Shown in pieces: positions 1 to 10,988 of a stretch of DNA of 64,000 bases. Position 1 is the stretch's first letter. Every line of letters starts with the position of its first letter. The notes beneath the pieces were generated by a model. It was not told the DNA's origin and did no database searches. It was given only the letters and a program-made list of their open reading frames with translations. Made by a program: the position numbers and the translations under genes. This DNA comes from Rhabditophanes sp. KR3021 (lineage: Eukaryota; Nematoda; Chromadorea; Rhabditida; Alloionematidae): assembly GCA_963281155.1 (NCBI GenBank), contig CAUJLY010000001.1, positions 3,286,001 through 3,350,000 on the forward strand, written 5' to 3'.

Positions 1-35
1 CCATTAATGCAAAGGACATCGCTAAAGCTTGTTAA
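1..35 (+). CDS. 3' end of a second PHGDH copy (partial at window edge)
   Basis: The first complete codons read INAKDIAKAC followed by TAA, exactly the C-terminus of the complete PHGDH gene on the opposite strand at 17724. The codon for the first Lys differs (AAG here, AAA there). The rest of this copy would lie left of the window. Whether it is full length or only the tail cannot be seen; if the repeat continues outward it would be a head-out duplicate of 3-phosphoglycerate dehydrogenase. Confidence 0.8.
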   Translation, partial: INAKDIAKAC

Positions 36-148
36 ATGATCCATTCCATTATTTAATAAAAACATTCAACAATCTGAAGTTTATCATCTGTTTACAATTA
101 TATAATTTAATTACTTCTGTTTTTTAATATAAAACCTAGTGTTTATAG

Positions 149-367
149 TATAAATTACTTCCCAAAATAGAAGATTCACTAAAAAAGTATGCATTTGTAA
201 TTTGAGAAATTGAATTAACTTACTTTGACGAAGAAAGCATTTTTTCTGATCTTCCGTTGATTTATTTCGGATGCACCGATTATGTCAATATTGATGAATT
301 ACTTGCAAACCCTTTTATGGTGTTAAAATTAGTTGATGATATTAATGATGTTGTTCAAGATCGCTAA
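149..367 (+). pseudogene. Unrecognised broken ORF downstream of PHGDH, left-arm copy
   Basis: One reading frame between a TAG at 146 and a TAA at 365 gives about 72 codons interrupted by a TGA at 203. It reads like a real acidic protein, with segments such as LLPKIEDSLKKYAFVI before the stop and DLPLIYFGCTDYVNIDELL after it. The right arm keeps the same frame and the same internal TGA; one visible difference is the penultimate codon region (Asp here, Glu there). I do not recognise the family. The shared stop shows that the break predates the arm duplication. Confidence 0.4.
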
Positions 368-1015
368 AGACTGTTTTCATTTTCGAAAGTTGATGGTACA
401 TCGATATTTCACAGGGATTTGGCGATTAAATTGAAAATAATAATGATTTAATTTTTATTTTCGTTATAATTTGTGACAATATTTAATAGAGAATTTCTTT
501 AGCATACATTTTTGATGGAAAATTCCAATGGATAGTTTGTCTGTCTCTTACTTAATCAGTAAAATAATCAAAACGATGTTAGAGAGAATCTTTTAATTTA
601 TGTTTACCAATAATAGGAAAAATAATAATATCCAATGATTCAAACACGTTAAATATTTATTTGACTGGCTTATCAGACAATAAATATTATAAAAAATAAG
701 TTTAAAGTCAACATTTTTTGCGGTAGACAAAATATTTCCAAATTGAATGCTAATAAAATCAACAGCAGGAGAAATTATCGGAATGTGTTAAGTTATAAAC
801 TGTTTAAGGTCAAATATTTGTGTTTGGTATTTGTCATGCCAATAAAATAATTGCTTCTTTTTAAAAAATACTTAATATTGAGTATCGCAATGCTAATTAT
901 GTAGTTTTAGATCAAATATTTATAATTTATCGTTTTCATAATTTTCAACAAGCTGAAATGCACAAAATGTCTTCAGATTTAGCAATTTCGTAGCATGGCC
1001 AAAGCATATTGGTAA

Positions 1016-1088
1016 GCTCCCGTGGTGTAGTGGTTATCACATCTGTCTAACACACAGAAGGCCGGCGGATCGAGACCGCCCGGGATCA
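1016..1088 (+). tRNA. tRNA-Val(AAC), left-arm copy
   Basis: A cloverleaf folds: 7-bp acceptor arm (GCTCCCG / CGGGATC), D arm, anticodon stem TCTGT/ACAGA with loop CTAACAC carrying AAC, and T stem GGCGG/CCGCC. There is no intron, and a T-rich run follows within about 10 nt, as for Pol III. Two oddities: position 2 opposite 71 is a C-T mismatch, and the T-loop starts with A instead of the invariant T54 (loop ATCGAGA). Both are present in the other arm too. It may be a diverged or non-functional valine tRNA. Confidence 0.8.
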
Positions 1089-1961
1089 TACTTTTTGATT
1101 ATTTACTTAAATATTTTATTTTGTTAAAGAAGGATATAATAACCTTCAATTTCCTAATAATACTAATCAAAACAACAAAATATTAAATTTAAACAATGTT
1201 TCTTGAATTTCAGACACAATATGAAGTCGCAAATAATACTAGCTAATTGTGTACCTATTTATTTTATTCACACAGCTAAATTAGATAATATCCATTAATT
1301 TCAAAGAATACAAATTGTAATTACATTAATTATTGCTCGATTTATTCATCGCATCATCAGTCTCAACTTATCTGTAGAATATTCCTTTGCACAAACTCTT
1401 TAATAACTACATATTCTTCATTTGTTTAACATTTATTTTGGACTATTTGTCATGTTTGAATTTATTTCAACTGTTTTGTATATGCGACTCTTGATTTTTC
1501 TTATAAAACAACTTCTATTAAAAAATTAGAAGTTACAATGCAATTTTATTTAATATATATTAAATGGGGTTTTAGATATTTCCGGTTTGAGTTATTAACG
1601 ATGGAAGTTTTATATTGCTTGTTGATCTTAAATTTCGCCATTATATACATATAATTATTAATATTTTGTTATTTTTTCAAAAAGTTTTTGTTTAAGGTAA
1701 ATATAATGTAGTTTGTGAGCAGAGCACACTTTCAACACAAACATCATCTGACCGACCATTCAGTGTCATTTTATTTACATATTGCACGGAGATAGTTAAA
1801 ATGATACAAGATAAAATATGACGTTATCGGTACACAAACACGACACACTTTTTTACGCATTTATTATTTCAAAAAGGCGTGTTTGTAAGAATGATGCAAC
1901 AGCCCCTTCGGAAATAGTGCTTTAATTTGGGAGATTCTTGAGAATAATTGACGTTTCAACT

Positions 1962-2001
1962 TTCGAGAAAGTTCAAGAATGAACAAAATTTGGGTATAAA
2001 A
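1962..2001 (+). promoter_or_regulatory. Four-unit heat-shock element plus TATA box of metallothionein A
   Basis: Positions 1962-1979 fit TTCnnGAAnnTTCnnGAA with no mismatch, a four-unit HSF1 site. A TATAAAA box follows at 1995-2001, about 71 bp before the ATG. Further upstream are GATA-type sites (AGATAA at 1809-1814, GTTATC at 1823-1828), the class that drives intestinal metallothionein expression in C. elegans. The core is identical in all four metallothionein promoters of the window. Confidence 0.85.
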
Positions 2002-2071
2002 GGAAACAAAATGATCAGAGATGTATCTTAGTTTCAGCTAATACATTTATTTACTACAACTAAATATTAAA

Positions 2072-2257
2072 ATGGATTCCTGCAAAAACAACCAATGTCT
2101 TATTTTGAGTGCCTGTGATGTTTCATGTAAAAGTCAATGTGGAGGATGTGGAGACAATTGCAATTGTTCTTCCAACTGTAAAAATCAAGCGCAAGCTTCA
2201 TGCTGCTGCAAATGCAAGACTGGGGGAGACTGCAAGTGTGCTAACTGTAGATGTTAG
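2072..2257 (+). CDS. Metallothionein A, left-arm copy
   Basis: A 61-residue protein with 17 Cys (positions 4, 9, 15, 19, 23, 26, 30, 32, 36, 44-46, 48, 54, 56, 59, 61) and almost no aromatic residues, as expected of a cytosolic metal-thiolate protein binding Zn, Cu or Cd. The tail GDCKCANC matches the C-terminal part of C. elegans MTL proteins as I know them. There is no intron. The ATG is the first downstream of the TATA box, and AATAAA-like signals follow near 2388-2398. The right-arm copy encodes the same protein; one visible coding difference is a synonymous Ser codon (TCC/TCG). The promoter suggests heat and stress induction. Confidence 0.9.
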   Translation: MDSCKNNQCLILSACDVSCKSQCGGCGDNCNCSSNCKNQAQASCCCKCKTGGDCKCANCRC

Positions 2258-2496
2258 ATATGTTAACTACATAATTACACATGCTGATTTAAACTGACGG
2301 AATGCCGGATCAAATACTATATTTTTTAAAACCCATTTATGCATTTGATATAATGTAATCTCTTTAATTTTGATGCACTTCTTCAATTAAATAAATAAAT
2401 TTGGTGAAAATCTAATCGTTGTCTTAATTTTGTGATTCTGAATATGGAATATTAACTACTTATTAAGCAGTTGAAGCATTTTAAATTTAATATTAC

Positions 2497-2569
2497 CCAT
2501 TAAATAAACTAATCACACTTTTATTAAGAATAATTAAATAAACTAATCGCAGTTTTTATTAGGAATAAT
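2497..2569. repeat. Two-copy tandem repeat, unit about 36 bp
   Basis: Two adjacent copies share the frame TAAATAAACTAATC...TTTTATTA.GAATAAT and lie between the two metallothionein genes of the left arm. The mirrored pair lies near 15175-15245 in the right arm. It is AT-rich and has no obvious function. Confidence 0.6.
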
Positions 2570-3158
2570 TTAATTGAATAATTGAACTTATCATTAATAA
2601 AAAGTTACTATCAAATAAACGATTCTTGGCAAATGTTGTTTGTAGTTATTTCGGAATTTGTTGTGTTTATTGTTTCCAATCATAATATCAAGAATAGTAA
2701 TATTTACTAATTATAAGACACTTTTATGAGTTTTTTTCTCGACATAGATAACACTTTCAAATGAAGTTCAAAATTCGGCTTTTATCCAAAATATACAAAT
2801 GAAAAAGAAATGCTTATTAATGTTTAAGTTGTACATACATATTCATATGATTTTAATTGTGTTCTCATTTAAAAAATATATATTTAGTATGTTTTAAGTA
2901 TAAGACTAGATTATAGTTTTCGCGCAAAGAACATTTTCAACACAAACATTTGTGTGACTTGAATTTGTGCTTTGGTTTAAAAATAGCACAAAAAGGAAAC
3001 AGCTGGTCAAAATGATCACTTCAATTGTTTACTTCTCAATTAGAACTAAAAAAGTAAAAAGGGCGTGAAGGTAAGAATGATGAAACAGCCTTTTTCAGAA
3101 TATTGTTGCAAAATAAGAGAGTCTCGAGTAATAATCTAGTTTTTATCACGTTTAAACT

Positions 3159-3198
3159 TTCGAGAAAGTTCAAGAATAAACAAAATGTTAGTATAAAA
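3159..3198 (+). promoter_or_regulatory. Four-unit heat-shock element plus TATA box of metallothionein B
   Basis: Positions 3159-3176 are again a perfect TTCnnGAAnnTTCnnGAA array, followed by TATAAAA at 3192-3198, 64 bp before the ATG. The HSE core is the same as that of metallothionein A, while much of the surrounding promoter differs, so the element has been kept since the two genes diverged. Confidence 0.85.
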
Positions 3199-3261
3199 GG
3201 AAATTAAATTATCAGAGATGTATCATAGTTTTGACCAACATATTTACTCGTTACTACTAAA

Positions 3262-3438
3262 ATGAACTCCTGCAAGAACAACCAATGCATTATTTTGAAC
3301 GCCTGTGATTACAACTGTAAGAAACAATGTGGAGACAACTGTAACTGCTCGAAGAATTGCAAAACTCAAGCTAATGCTTCATGCTGCTGCAAATGCAAGA
3401 CTGGGGGAGATTGCAAGTGCGCTAACTGCTCATGTTAG
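3262..3438 (+). CDS. Metallothionein B, left-arm copy
   Basis: A 58-residue intronless protein with 16 Cys (4, 9, 15, 19, 23, 27, 29, 33, 41-43, 45, 51, 53, 56, 58), paralogous to metallothionein A with a 3-residue deletion near position 24. The N-terminal MNSCKNNQC and C-terminal GDCKCANC blocks are shared. The expected role is metal binding and detoxification in the cytosol. It lies about 1.0 kb downstream of A on the same strand. This copy keeps Cys33; the right-arm copy has Phe there. The start is the first ATG after the TATA box. Confidence 0.9.
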   Translation: MNSCKNNQCIILNACDYNCKKQCGDNCNCSKNCKTQANASCCCKCKTGGDCKCANCSC

Positions 3439-3746
3439 ATATATCCTTTAACATCAAGAAAGTACGATTCAAAACTATACTTTGTAACATTCATTAATCA
3501 TATTTTGATATAATTAATTGTCTTTAAGATTCGAACCCGAAAATAACCCTTTCTTGAAATAAAATGTGTACTAATGATATGTTCTTTAACATTATTTTAT
3601 TAGCAGTAGAATAGTTGTACCATCAAGTGAATTTTCGTAATTAAGAACACGTTTGACACAAATATTTATAGAACTATGTTTGTGTTGCACCATCCTTAAA
3701 ATACTAAAAAATATGGCAGGTTTTAGACGAATGCAACGAATGACAA

Positions 3747-3817
3747 GCGTTCGTGGTTCAGTGGTAGAATGCTCGCCTGCCACGCGGGCGACCCGGGTTC
3801 GATTCCCGGCGGACGCA
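3747..3817 (+). tRNA. tRNA-Gly(GCC), left-arm copy
   Basis: A full cloverleaf: acceptor stem GCGTTCG/CGGACGC with one T-G wobble, anticodon loop CTGCCAC (GCC), canonical T-loop TTCGATT, discriminator A, and a T-rich terminator directly after. No defects are seen. Confidence 0.95.
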
Positions 3818-4003
3818 TTTTTTCCAATTCAATTCATTATTTTTTCACTGCGAAATAGATTAAAATAACCAACAAATAATAGCTTAGAGCCAAATTGAGT
3901 AGCGGTGTCCTTGAAAATAGAGGCCGGTTCAGACAAATCCTTAAAGAGTTCAGCATAAGCGAATCCGTGTTTTATAGCAGGCTTGCATCAAACATTCTCC
4001 CAT

Positions 4004-4262
4004 TTTCTTTATTCCATATCAACGTAGGTTCTATTAAGAATTGCCAACTCTTTCAGTTGTTAACTTTTCCATGGTGCATTTGGTGTCTTCTGGAACATTT
4101 AATCAGTTCTATAATCAAACATTCACAATGAGCAACTTTTCAGTAGCATCTTCATAGAAATTGTAGTTCCAGTTTATACTACAAATTCTTTGGTAGTTAT
4201 TCCACGTGGTCCAACAATTATATTTATAACATTGTTGTTTTCAGAGTGCGTACAGAGGTAAG
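4004..4262 (-). pseudogene. SF1/BBP-like KH-QUA2 pseudogene fragment, left-arm copy
   Basis: The reverse strand holds the motif IIVGPRGIT, a stop, TGTTIS, then the QUA2-like QLKELAILNRT in another frame. These are diagnostic blocks of splicing factor 1 (branch-point-binding protein). The upstream exons present at the right inner boundary are absent: the fragment is cut off at the end of the arm and abuts an unrelated aminopeptidase fragment. It is non-functional, with several stops and frame changes. Confidence 0.6.
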
Positions 4263-4931
4263 CATTATATTCTACCTGACTACAATGTCACAGAAGCTGT
4301 TGATGCAAATGCTAAAAGTGAAGATTTATGGAAGGTCATTCAAAAGTATGCTCCAAAATATATGGATGTTAGTAGCAGCGATTCTGCTAATTTATACTTA
4401 GTTCAAGCGGGTTATCCCGTTCTTAAAACTAAAAGAGTTATAGATAATGTTGAAGTTACAGCTGCTGGCAAATGCCTTTATCTTAATAGCAAAAAAGATA
4501 CCGATTCTAAGTTTAATGTTCACACCTTTTATACTACTAGTGACAATAAAAGTGGAATGAAAAGGCATAAAGCATCCGAAAATACTACTGAATTGTCAAA
4601 TAATGAAAAATGATTATCTTGAAAGATGGAATTGCTGCTTATTTTAGAGTTCTTTTCTACTGAGAAATATTCTGCCTTAGCTAAGCAATTAACTGAAGAT
4701 TCTTCCAAAGTTAGTGCAATAAATAAGATGATGCTTATTAGTGATGCCTTTAACTTTGCTTATTCTGGAGATTTATCTGTTAGTATTGTTCAACAAGGTA
4801 ATCAAGATAATAACGATTTGTTGAGTATCATAATTAACCGAATGAATCAAATTAGTTCTTTGATGATTAACTCCGACTTTGATGTACAATCACGTGCAAA
4901 TTTAAACTCATTTAAAATATTTTTATTTTTA
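4249..4931 (+). pseudogene. M1 aminopeptidase (C-terminal domain) pseudogene
   Basis: Starting next to the inner end of the left arm, the plus strand reads like the region linking the catalytic and ERAP1-C-like parts of an M1 family zinc aminopeptidase. Blocks in order are KSEDLWKVI, LVQAGYPV (the family's W..Q.GYPV region), FYTTSDN, GIAAYFRV (family G.YRV) and SAINKMMLISDAFNFA (family R..li.DAf.la). The reading frame breaks with a TGA at about 4610 and a shift at about 4653, and ends at 4932. The HEXXH catalytic half is missing. A TTTTCAG acceptor precedes the first block. It is a truncated, dead gene piece. Confidence 0.65.
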
Positions 4932-4974
4932 TAAAGTTTTAATGATTTATACTAATAAAAGCCGTTCTTTCGAA

Positions 4975-7900
4975 TTAGTAAAATTAGGAGACAGTACTTT
5001 TTTTGACAAAGAAGTTGCTTACATACGTTTGGAAAAATGTTGTCAGTTCGAAAATAATTTTTTTGCAAGACTTATATGTTATGAATCCCGACCATGATAG
5101 TTTCCTTGTAAATGAAATGTCCAGAAACCTACTAAAAAAAGTTTGACAAGATATAGAAAGGTCGCCGAAATTTTGCTTTTTCAAATTTTTTCCCCAATAT
5201 CACTAAAACAGCCATAACACTTGTTTAAAAAAAGTATTGGCTTGTGATTTTACGGATTTGAATGAGAACATTTTTAATTAATATAAATCATTTAAAAGCT
5301 TTAAAAAAAATTACTGTTAAATATGAATATTGCATATCTTATAATTATGTTTATGTTACTTTAATTATCATATATGTGCTGCATTTTTATAATAAATAGT
5401 TTGTCCCTGCTTATCTTCTATCTGTCATAATCGTTGCTGTCAAGTTGGCAAAACTAAGTTCCTCTATCTTAAAGGAACTCAGTGAAAATATTCTTATAGA
5501 CTTAATAAATCATCCGCCCTTTTTGAATTACGACAAAAATATTTATAAAAAGTTGTAACAACAATATTGTGTCTGTGTATAAAACCTGAAATAATTTAAT
5601 CAAAATCATCTTGCAGTTAAAAGAACATTGGACAAAATAAAAAATGTCTTTGTGATACGAAAGCATCTTCAAAGTGCAATGCGTTGTAATTTGATTATGC
5701 ACATCACAGCAGATTAAAACATACTGAAATTAGATAATTTTTATTATAAATTTGTTTTTATTCAAGCTTCATATTTAAGTAATTAAATTTACTATAAGAC
5801 TTTCATAGGAATCTTTAATACCATTTTGTCTGCAAAACAGGAACTATTTTTCAATTTTTTAACGAACGATGCTTGCTAACTTGATAATAGCTTTAGAAAA
5901 ATCTTTCAATTGAATTTTTTATTTATTTTTGGCTTTACATTAATTTTAGTTAATAGAAATCCACATATTTAATCATTAAAATTAGAAATGTTTCGTTTAT
6001 TTAATATCTAACATATTCTTTAACAAACTTATGATCATCCAAACCATAAACATGAAGCTGATCTAAATTGTACCCTGGTAATCTTGAATGAGCGTAATGA
6101 TTTTACCCAAACAAGCCGCTTTTGAATATAACTTTATAGAATGTCCTTAACTAAATTAATTCAATCCTTTGATTAAATATCATTTTTTTAATTAATCATA
6201 AATATGTAAATATGAATCTCGAAGTTATACAAAGCATGAAACTTGTTCATTTTTACGTCATATTCATAATACTATAAATTACGTATGCTAAGGTATATGT
6301 CCTTTAACCTCATTATATAGTACTATTCAAGAAATTAATAATTGGATCTATTTTGCCACTTATATTTTAGGTATGAAAACATAATTAAAATATTAGATTT
6401 CACTTCTTGTTAATGCGATAATGTGTATTTTATTTTTATGTCCATGATTGCCATGCTTATTTATTCTATCATTTATTATGGTACTTGTGAAAGCCAAATG
6501 TACTTATTCAGTGTATCTGGTTATCTGCATCTTTTTTTTGTCAGTTGACTTGCTTTTATTAATAATATTAATTTGAAAAATTGAATTCTAAGACATGCTT
6601 TTTTAGAAAAGCATTCTGTCGGAAGCAAAGGATATTAAAAGAAATAACTAAAAAACTTGGAAGAACACATTTTAACTTAAATGATGCTTATATACTTATT
6701 AAAAATTTTACAATGTTTTATTAGTATTTTTTAGCTCCTAATTAATTCTGATATTATTTGTGTTGTTTATTAGTGACAATGGATATTCAATAGATGAAGA
6801 AACTACATTATTAAATTCACACTTGTTAAATTCTACTGGGTGCTCGTAACAATCAGAAACACACTTAAAGGTTCGGTTCAAATTTGATGTAATTTTTAGA
6901 AGAGTTAAAAGTATCGAAGAACCCAATGCAATCCTTATTTATTTTAACCGAGTTTTCAATATCATTAATATTTTGAGAAATATCATTTCTGGAAATAAAC
7001 GATGTAGGAAAAGCCATTTTTTTGGAAGTTAACGTCATTCAAAAGACATCACATATGTTCATATAGTATTTTATTGTAGTCAAGATCATATAATTTAAAA
7101 TCTCTTTTCACAACAAAAAATATAGTAAGGAAGAATAACATCCGAACACGTCTATTCGTCATCATTTTTATAAACAAATTGTAATATAATAATGACAACA
7201 AAATGTGTTTTTTTATATAAAGTTCATTTTACTTTATACTGAAAAAAATAAATAACATTAAGTAATGCTTGATCTATTTTAAAAAATCTTTACGCATTCA
7301 AATCATACTTATTGAATTTTATCTATGTATTCTATGTGATTATTTACGTAAATATTTATAGTATAATTAGGGATCATTTGACAGGATTAAATGTAAATTG
7401 GCTATTATTTGATTAAGCATAGTATTATTTGATGGGTGACTTATTTTCATTTGAACTTTAAATTATTAGTAAAACAAAAATATTATTTTGAAAAACAAAA
7501 TCACCGAACCATGCATTTGTAAGAAAACTATATTTCACAGGTGCCAAATAATTCAAAATATGGTTGAAGAAATTTGAAAGTACAATACACAAATATTTAT
7601 ATATTGTGAATTGTATTTTACACGCAATATTAACTTATCTTGTTTATTATTCTTACTATGCATGCTCATAAAATTTAGAAGATTATTATTATTTTTTTAT
7701 AGTTCCTATTATCATTAAATAATTTTATTTCTCTAAAAATAAATTCAATTTTATGTATGAATTATTTAACATAGATTTTCTTTTAATATTAAGTCACGTA
7801 CAAATTTATTCGTGCTATGAGTCTTAATTATTAATGGACCAATTACATTAGGGTAATTAATTAAATTAGTTTGGAATAATTACGAAATTTAATTGCCATA

Positions 7901-8181
7901 CTCTTATATTTTAGCTTATGAATAAATTTGATACATTTTCAGTTTGTTTCCTTTTACGTTTATGATATATGCAAAGATATAAGCTATTTAGCATTATAAA
8001 TATGACACATAATGAATATACAAATACAGATAATCATAGTTTAAAAATTGATATCATTTCCTTGTTCTAATGATTATATTTCTTAGAATAATTACTTATT
8101 CTGAATCCTATATCTCAACTTGAATTTCCAAGTATTTTATGCTTCAATCAGTAATATAATACGAATTTTTGATAATACCAA
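4975..8181. other. Gene-poor spacer
   Basis: About 3.2 kb of AT-rich sequence with no convincing gene, RNA or transposon. A 45-codon ORF at about 4939-5090 ends in multiple stops and resembles nothing I know. The other ORFs (for example 4984-5184, 5502-5702 and 6738-6926 on the minus strand) lack start context, splice partners or compositional support. Confidence 0.6.
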
Positions 8182-9191
8182 ATGGTGGAATCTTCAAAAA
8201 TGGCACAACAAATAACCCTTTTTGAAATATTTATATTATCCTACAGCATACCGTTATTTATCCTACAAATTATGTTCATAATATTTCTAATAAATCGAAT
8301 TCGCAAAAAACTTAAAGATTACAATAATGGATTTTATACTTTGATAATCTTAAATAGTATAAATGCTAGCTATTATTACGTTCTAGACATAATAATTGCC
8401 AAATGCATGAACTGGGGTTTCCTTGAAGAATATCTATCAACATCAAGGATTGTTGCAACAATTTACTTTCTTTCATTTAATATCTGTATTAGTTACATGG
8501 CATTATCAGTTGTTGTAATTGCTTTAAATCGTTATATCTCAATGTTCAAACCAACTAAAATAGAAAAATGGTTTTCAAACAAAAATTGTGGAATAATTTG
8601 TTCAGTACAACTATTATTCTCTATATTAAGTACCTCATACAGATGGAATCAAGCAGCCCTTTTTGTAATTGATCACGATACTCATTATCATATTATGTTC
8701 TATGAAGATAATTCCTATATTTACGGTGCTGTGATTGTTAATGGCTCAATAGTTTTTGTCTCTTTCATATGCAGTGCTATTTTAAATCTACTAAACTTAT
8801 TGAAATTCCGTTCCTTTATAAAGGAAAATACAAGTGACAATAAAAAAATGGTTATCACATTTTTTATTTATGCCATCATTCAACAAATTGCTTTGTTCTT
8901 CATAACTATATTCTTTATTGGAAGAATAATATATTTAGTAACGAACAACATTACTTTAAATCGCTTATTATTTACTAATATAACATGGGCTATTCATTTA
9001 ATTAGCTTTAGTAATGTATGTTTCATTATGATTGGGAAGTAAGTCGAGGAAATTGCACATTAAATATATTTAATTCATTTAGTTCAAGAGTTAGAAATCA
9101 TTTTTTTGAATTTTATGGAAACAAATCAACAACTCGAGGAAGGAAAAAGACTATAGGGTTGCAAACAACTGTTGTACAATCCCGAATGTAA
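8182..9191 (+). CDS. Serpentine chemoreceptor, two exons
   Basis: Exon 1 (8182-9038) and exon 2 (9083-9191) flank a 44-bp intron with GTAAGT donor and TTTAG acceptor, giving 321 residues. Seven hydrophobic segments are visible. TM3 is followed by LNRYISMFKP, the nematode counterpart of the DRY region. The spliced exon restores a receptor-like tail, MIGNSRVRNHFFEF (compare N..VR after TM7), then a basic Ser/Thr-rich end. It is probably a G-protein-coupled chemosensory receptor of sensory neurons. The pattern suggests the Srg superfamily, but I cannot fix the family. The start could also be the Met at codon 7. Confidence 0.8.
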
Positions 9192-10105
9192 GCATGCCAT
9201 TTTTGCAAATTCACAAAAAATCAAGATTATTTTAGGATGTAAATTAATTATATTTTATCTTTTGTGAATATAATTCTGTCAAATAAAACAAATAAATAAT
9301 TCGAGATAACTTATTTTTAACAATCGCTATAATATTATTGCACGCATATTTATTGAGATAAAACAACCTCGCCATTTGAAAAGATAAAAACAGGTACATT
9401 TTGATGATGCTATTGTTATGGAAAGTATAATATTTTAACCGAAATAGGGCATTTCCTTTAAATTAACAACAAATGATTCATCTATCTTGTTAAGGAAATT
9501 ACAAAATTTTAAAAATACATTTTTGATTTTCATTATTTCATTATCGGGCTTTGTTATTGTTATAATTAGAAGTGTATTTTCAATTATTCAATGCTAATTC
9601 CTCTTACGCATCAAATTACCATGAAGCAACAACACGCCAGCAGTCGTATAAGCTATATCACAGGGAATAGCAACAATTGTATTTTTAACCTTTGAATCAT
9701 TTTTGTTGTGAGTTTCATGGAAGTTGGTTCTTTCTTTATCTGGAATTGGCACAGCTTGATGTTCCTTGTATTTCTTAAGTATAATACCATCCCCATTTGT
9801 AATAAAACATTTGAGTCTCTGTCCTTGCTTGTCCAATTTAGGATTAATTTTTAAAAATGTACCACAATTTATACAAACAGAACCTCACGATAATTAGTCA
9901 TCAAATGCAGGAAAAGCTTGGTCAAATTTAGTTACCATTAACAATGCTGGCAAGGGTCTTTGCTTAGATTATATAAAAAGTAATTGGATGTTCAAACTTT
10001 GCAATACACCTCTACTATTTAGTTAAACATGTTTTCCGCCTTTTTTAAAAGTTGTTACATATGTTAGTTAGAATTAATATCTTTTTATTTCCAGATTCTT
10101 TTAAA
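9192..10105. other. Intergenic with one doubtful ORF
   Basis: The minus strand has an 80-codon ORF at 9594-9836, hydrophilic at the start and without signal peptide or known motif. The plus strand near 9920-10020 reads VTINNAGKGLCLDYI, vaguely like a ricin-type lectin repeat, but too short to call. Both may be debris of the transposon remnant that follows. Confidence 0.35.
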
Positions 10106-10537
10106 ATGACTTTCACAAACCCAGAAAAATTTCAAATCGCGGCTTTGTATGAAACGCACAAAAATTACACCACAGTAAAAGCTTTGTTTGAAGGAAAAAA
10201 GTCTCCTACCAATGCTACCATCAAGAAATGACATACTGAATTTATGACTAAAGATGATGCTATTCCTGAAGGAATCCGACAAAGAAAGAATGCTGCTGTA
10301 ACTCCCGCGTTTATTGCTGAGATCAAGAAACACGTTCTTAGGAACCCAGGGTGCTCTAAACGTAATATGGCAAAGATACTCCATGTCTCCCTGGGTACTA
10401 TTCAAAAGGTTGTCCGCGAAAATAACATCCAAATGGAGTGGGATGCCATGGGCATTCGACCAATCAATTATAACACTCAATATATCTGGGTACGAGCTTC
10501 TCAAAAGCCTTCCAAAGAAGTAAGCAAAAAGAAGTAG
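10106..10537 (+). mobile_element. Tc1/mariner-like transposase N-terminal remnant
   Basis: The frame starting at 10106 reads MTFTNPEKFQIAALYETH, meets a TGA near 10229, and continues in the same frame to 10537. The second part contains a helix-turn-helix of the kind found in Tc1/mariner-type transposases (PGCSKRNMAKILHVSLGTIQ). Only the DNA-binding half is present; the DDE catalytic domain is missing. I did not find terminal inverted repeats by eye. This is a dead fragment. Confidence 0.55.
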
Positions 10538-10988
10538 AATGCTCTTAGTTGTGGATGTAAAACTCATAGTAAACGACTTTCTTTCAGTAAACTTTTAGCA
10601 TACTATTGATTTTACAGCTTGCCATCTGTTTACACCTCAATAATTTAATTTATATTTGGATATTCCTTCTTTTATTGTATATTTGTAATAAATTACTTTG
10701 CTTTTAAATTGTGTTATTTTGAATATTTGTTTATTATTATCAAATATTCGTATGAATGGATTATAATAATTATACCAGAAAAGTTTTATCTTGAATCAAA
10801 TCTCAAAATTACCTAAGTAGCGCTATATTTTACCAGTATTTTGTACTTTTAGATTAGGTAAATGCACGCTTAACAAAAATATTACTAATTTGTATATTTA
10901 TAATAAAGGTTTTAATTTTGTGTTTATATGTAGGCTATCATTTATGCAGAATTAATTTGGACAAAATGTTCCATACTTATTAATATAA

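Larger units (their letters stand above)
1..4268 (+). repeat. Left arm of a giant inverted repeat
   Basis: This segment is the near-identical reverse complement of about 13484-17758. Gene starts pair at a constant coordinate sum of 17744 from the first metallothionein inward, and at about 17759-17760 from the tRNA-Val outward. Much of the shift is a roughly 14-nt insertion in the right arm near 16310. Differences are scattered substitutions and short indels; by eye identity is in the high 90s percent. The arm is open at the window edge, so its true outer end is unseen. It carries the PHGDH 3' end, a broken ORF, tRNA-Val, two metallothioneins, tRNA-Gly and an SF1-like pseudogene piece. Confidence 0.95.

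Noticed and set aside
3653..3868. 71-codon ORF spanning the tRNA-Gly, and its mirror at 13876-14091
   Set aside because: It reads through the tRNA gene; the amino-acid similarity between arms is just the repeat. No independent coding evidence.
3895..4131. Long ORF at the inner end of the left arm (mirror 13586-13849)
   Set aside because: It is antisense to the SF1-like pseudogene blocks, which give specific family matches; this frame matches nothing.
9594..9836. 80-codon minus-strand ORF as a gene
   Set aside because: No motif, signal peptide or splice partner; it sits beside a transposon remnant.
9920..10020. Ricin-lectin-like NAGKGLCLDY stretch, possibly another GalNAc-transferase relic
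   Set aside because: Only about ten suggestive residues; too short to distinguish from chance.
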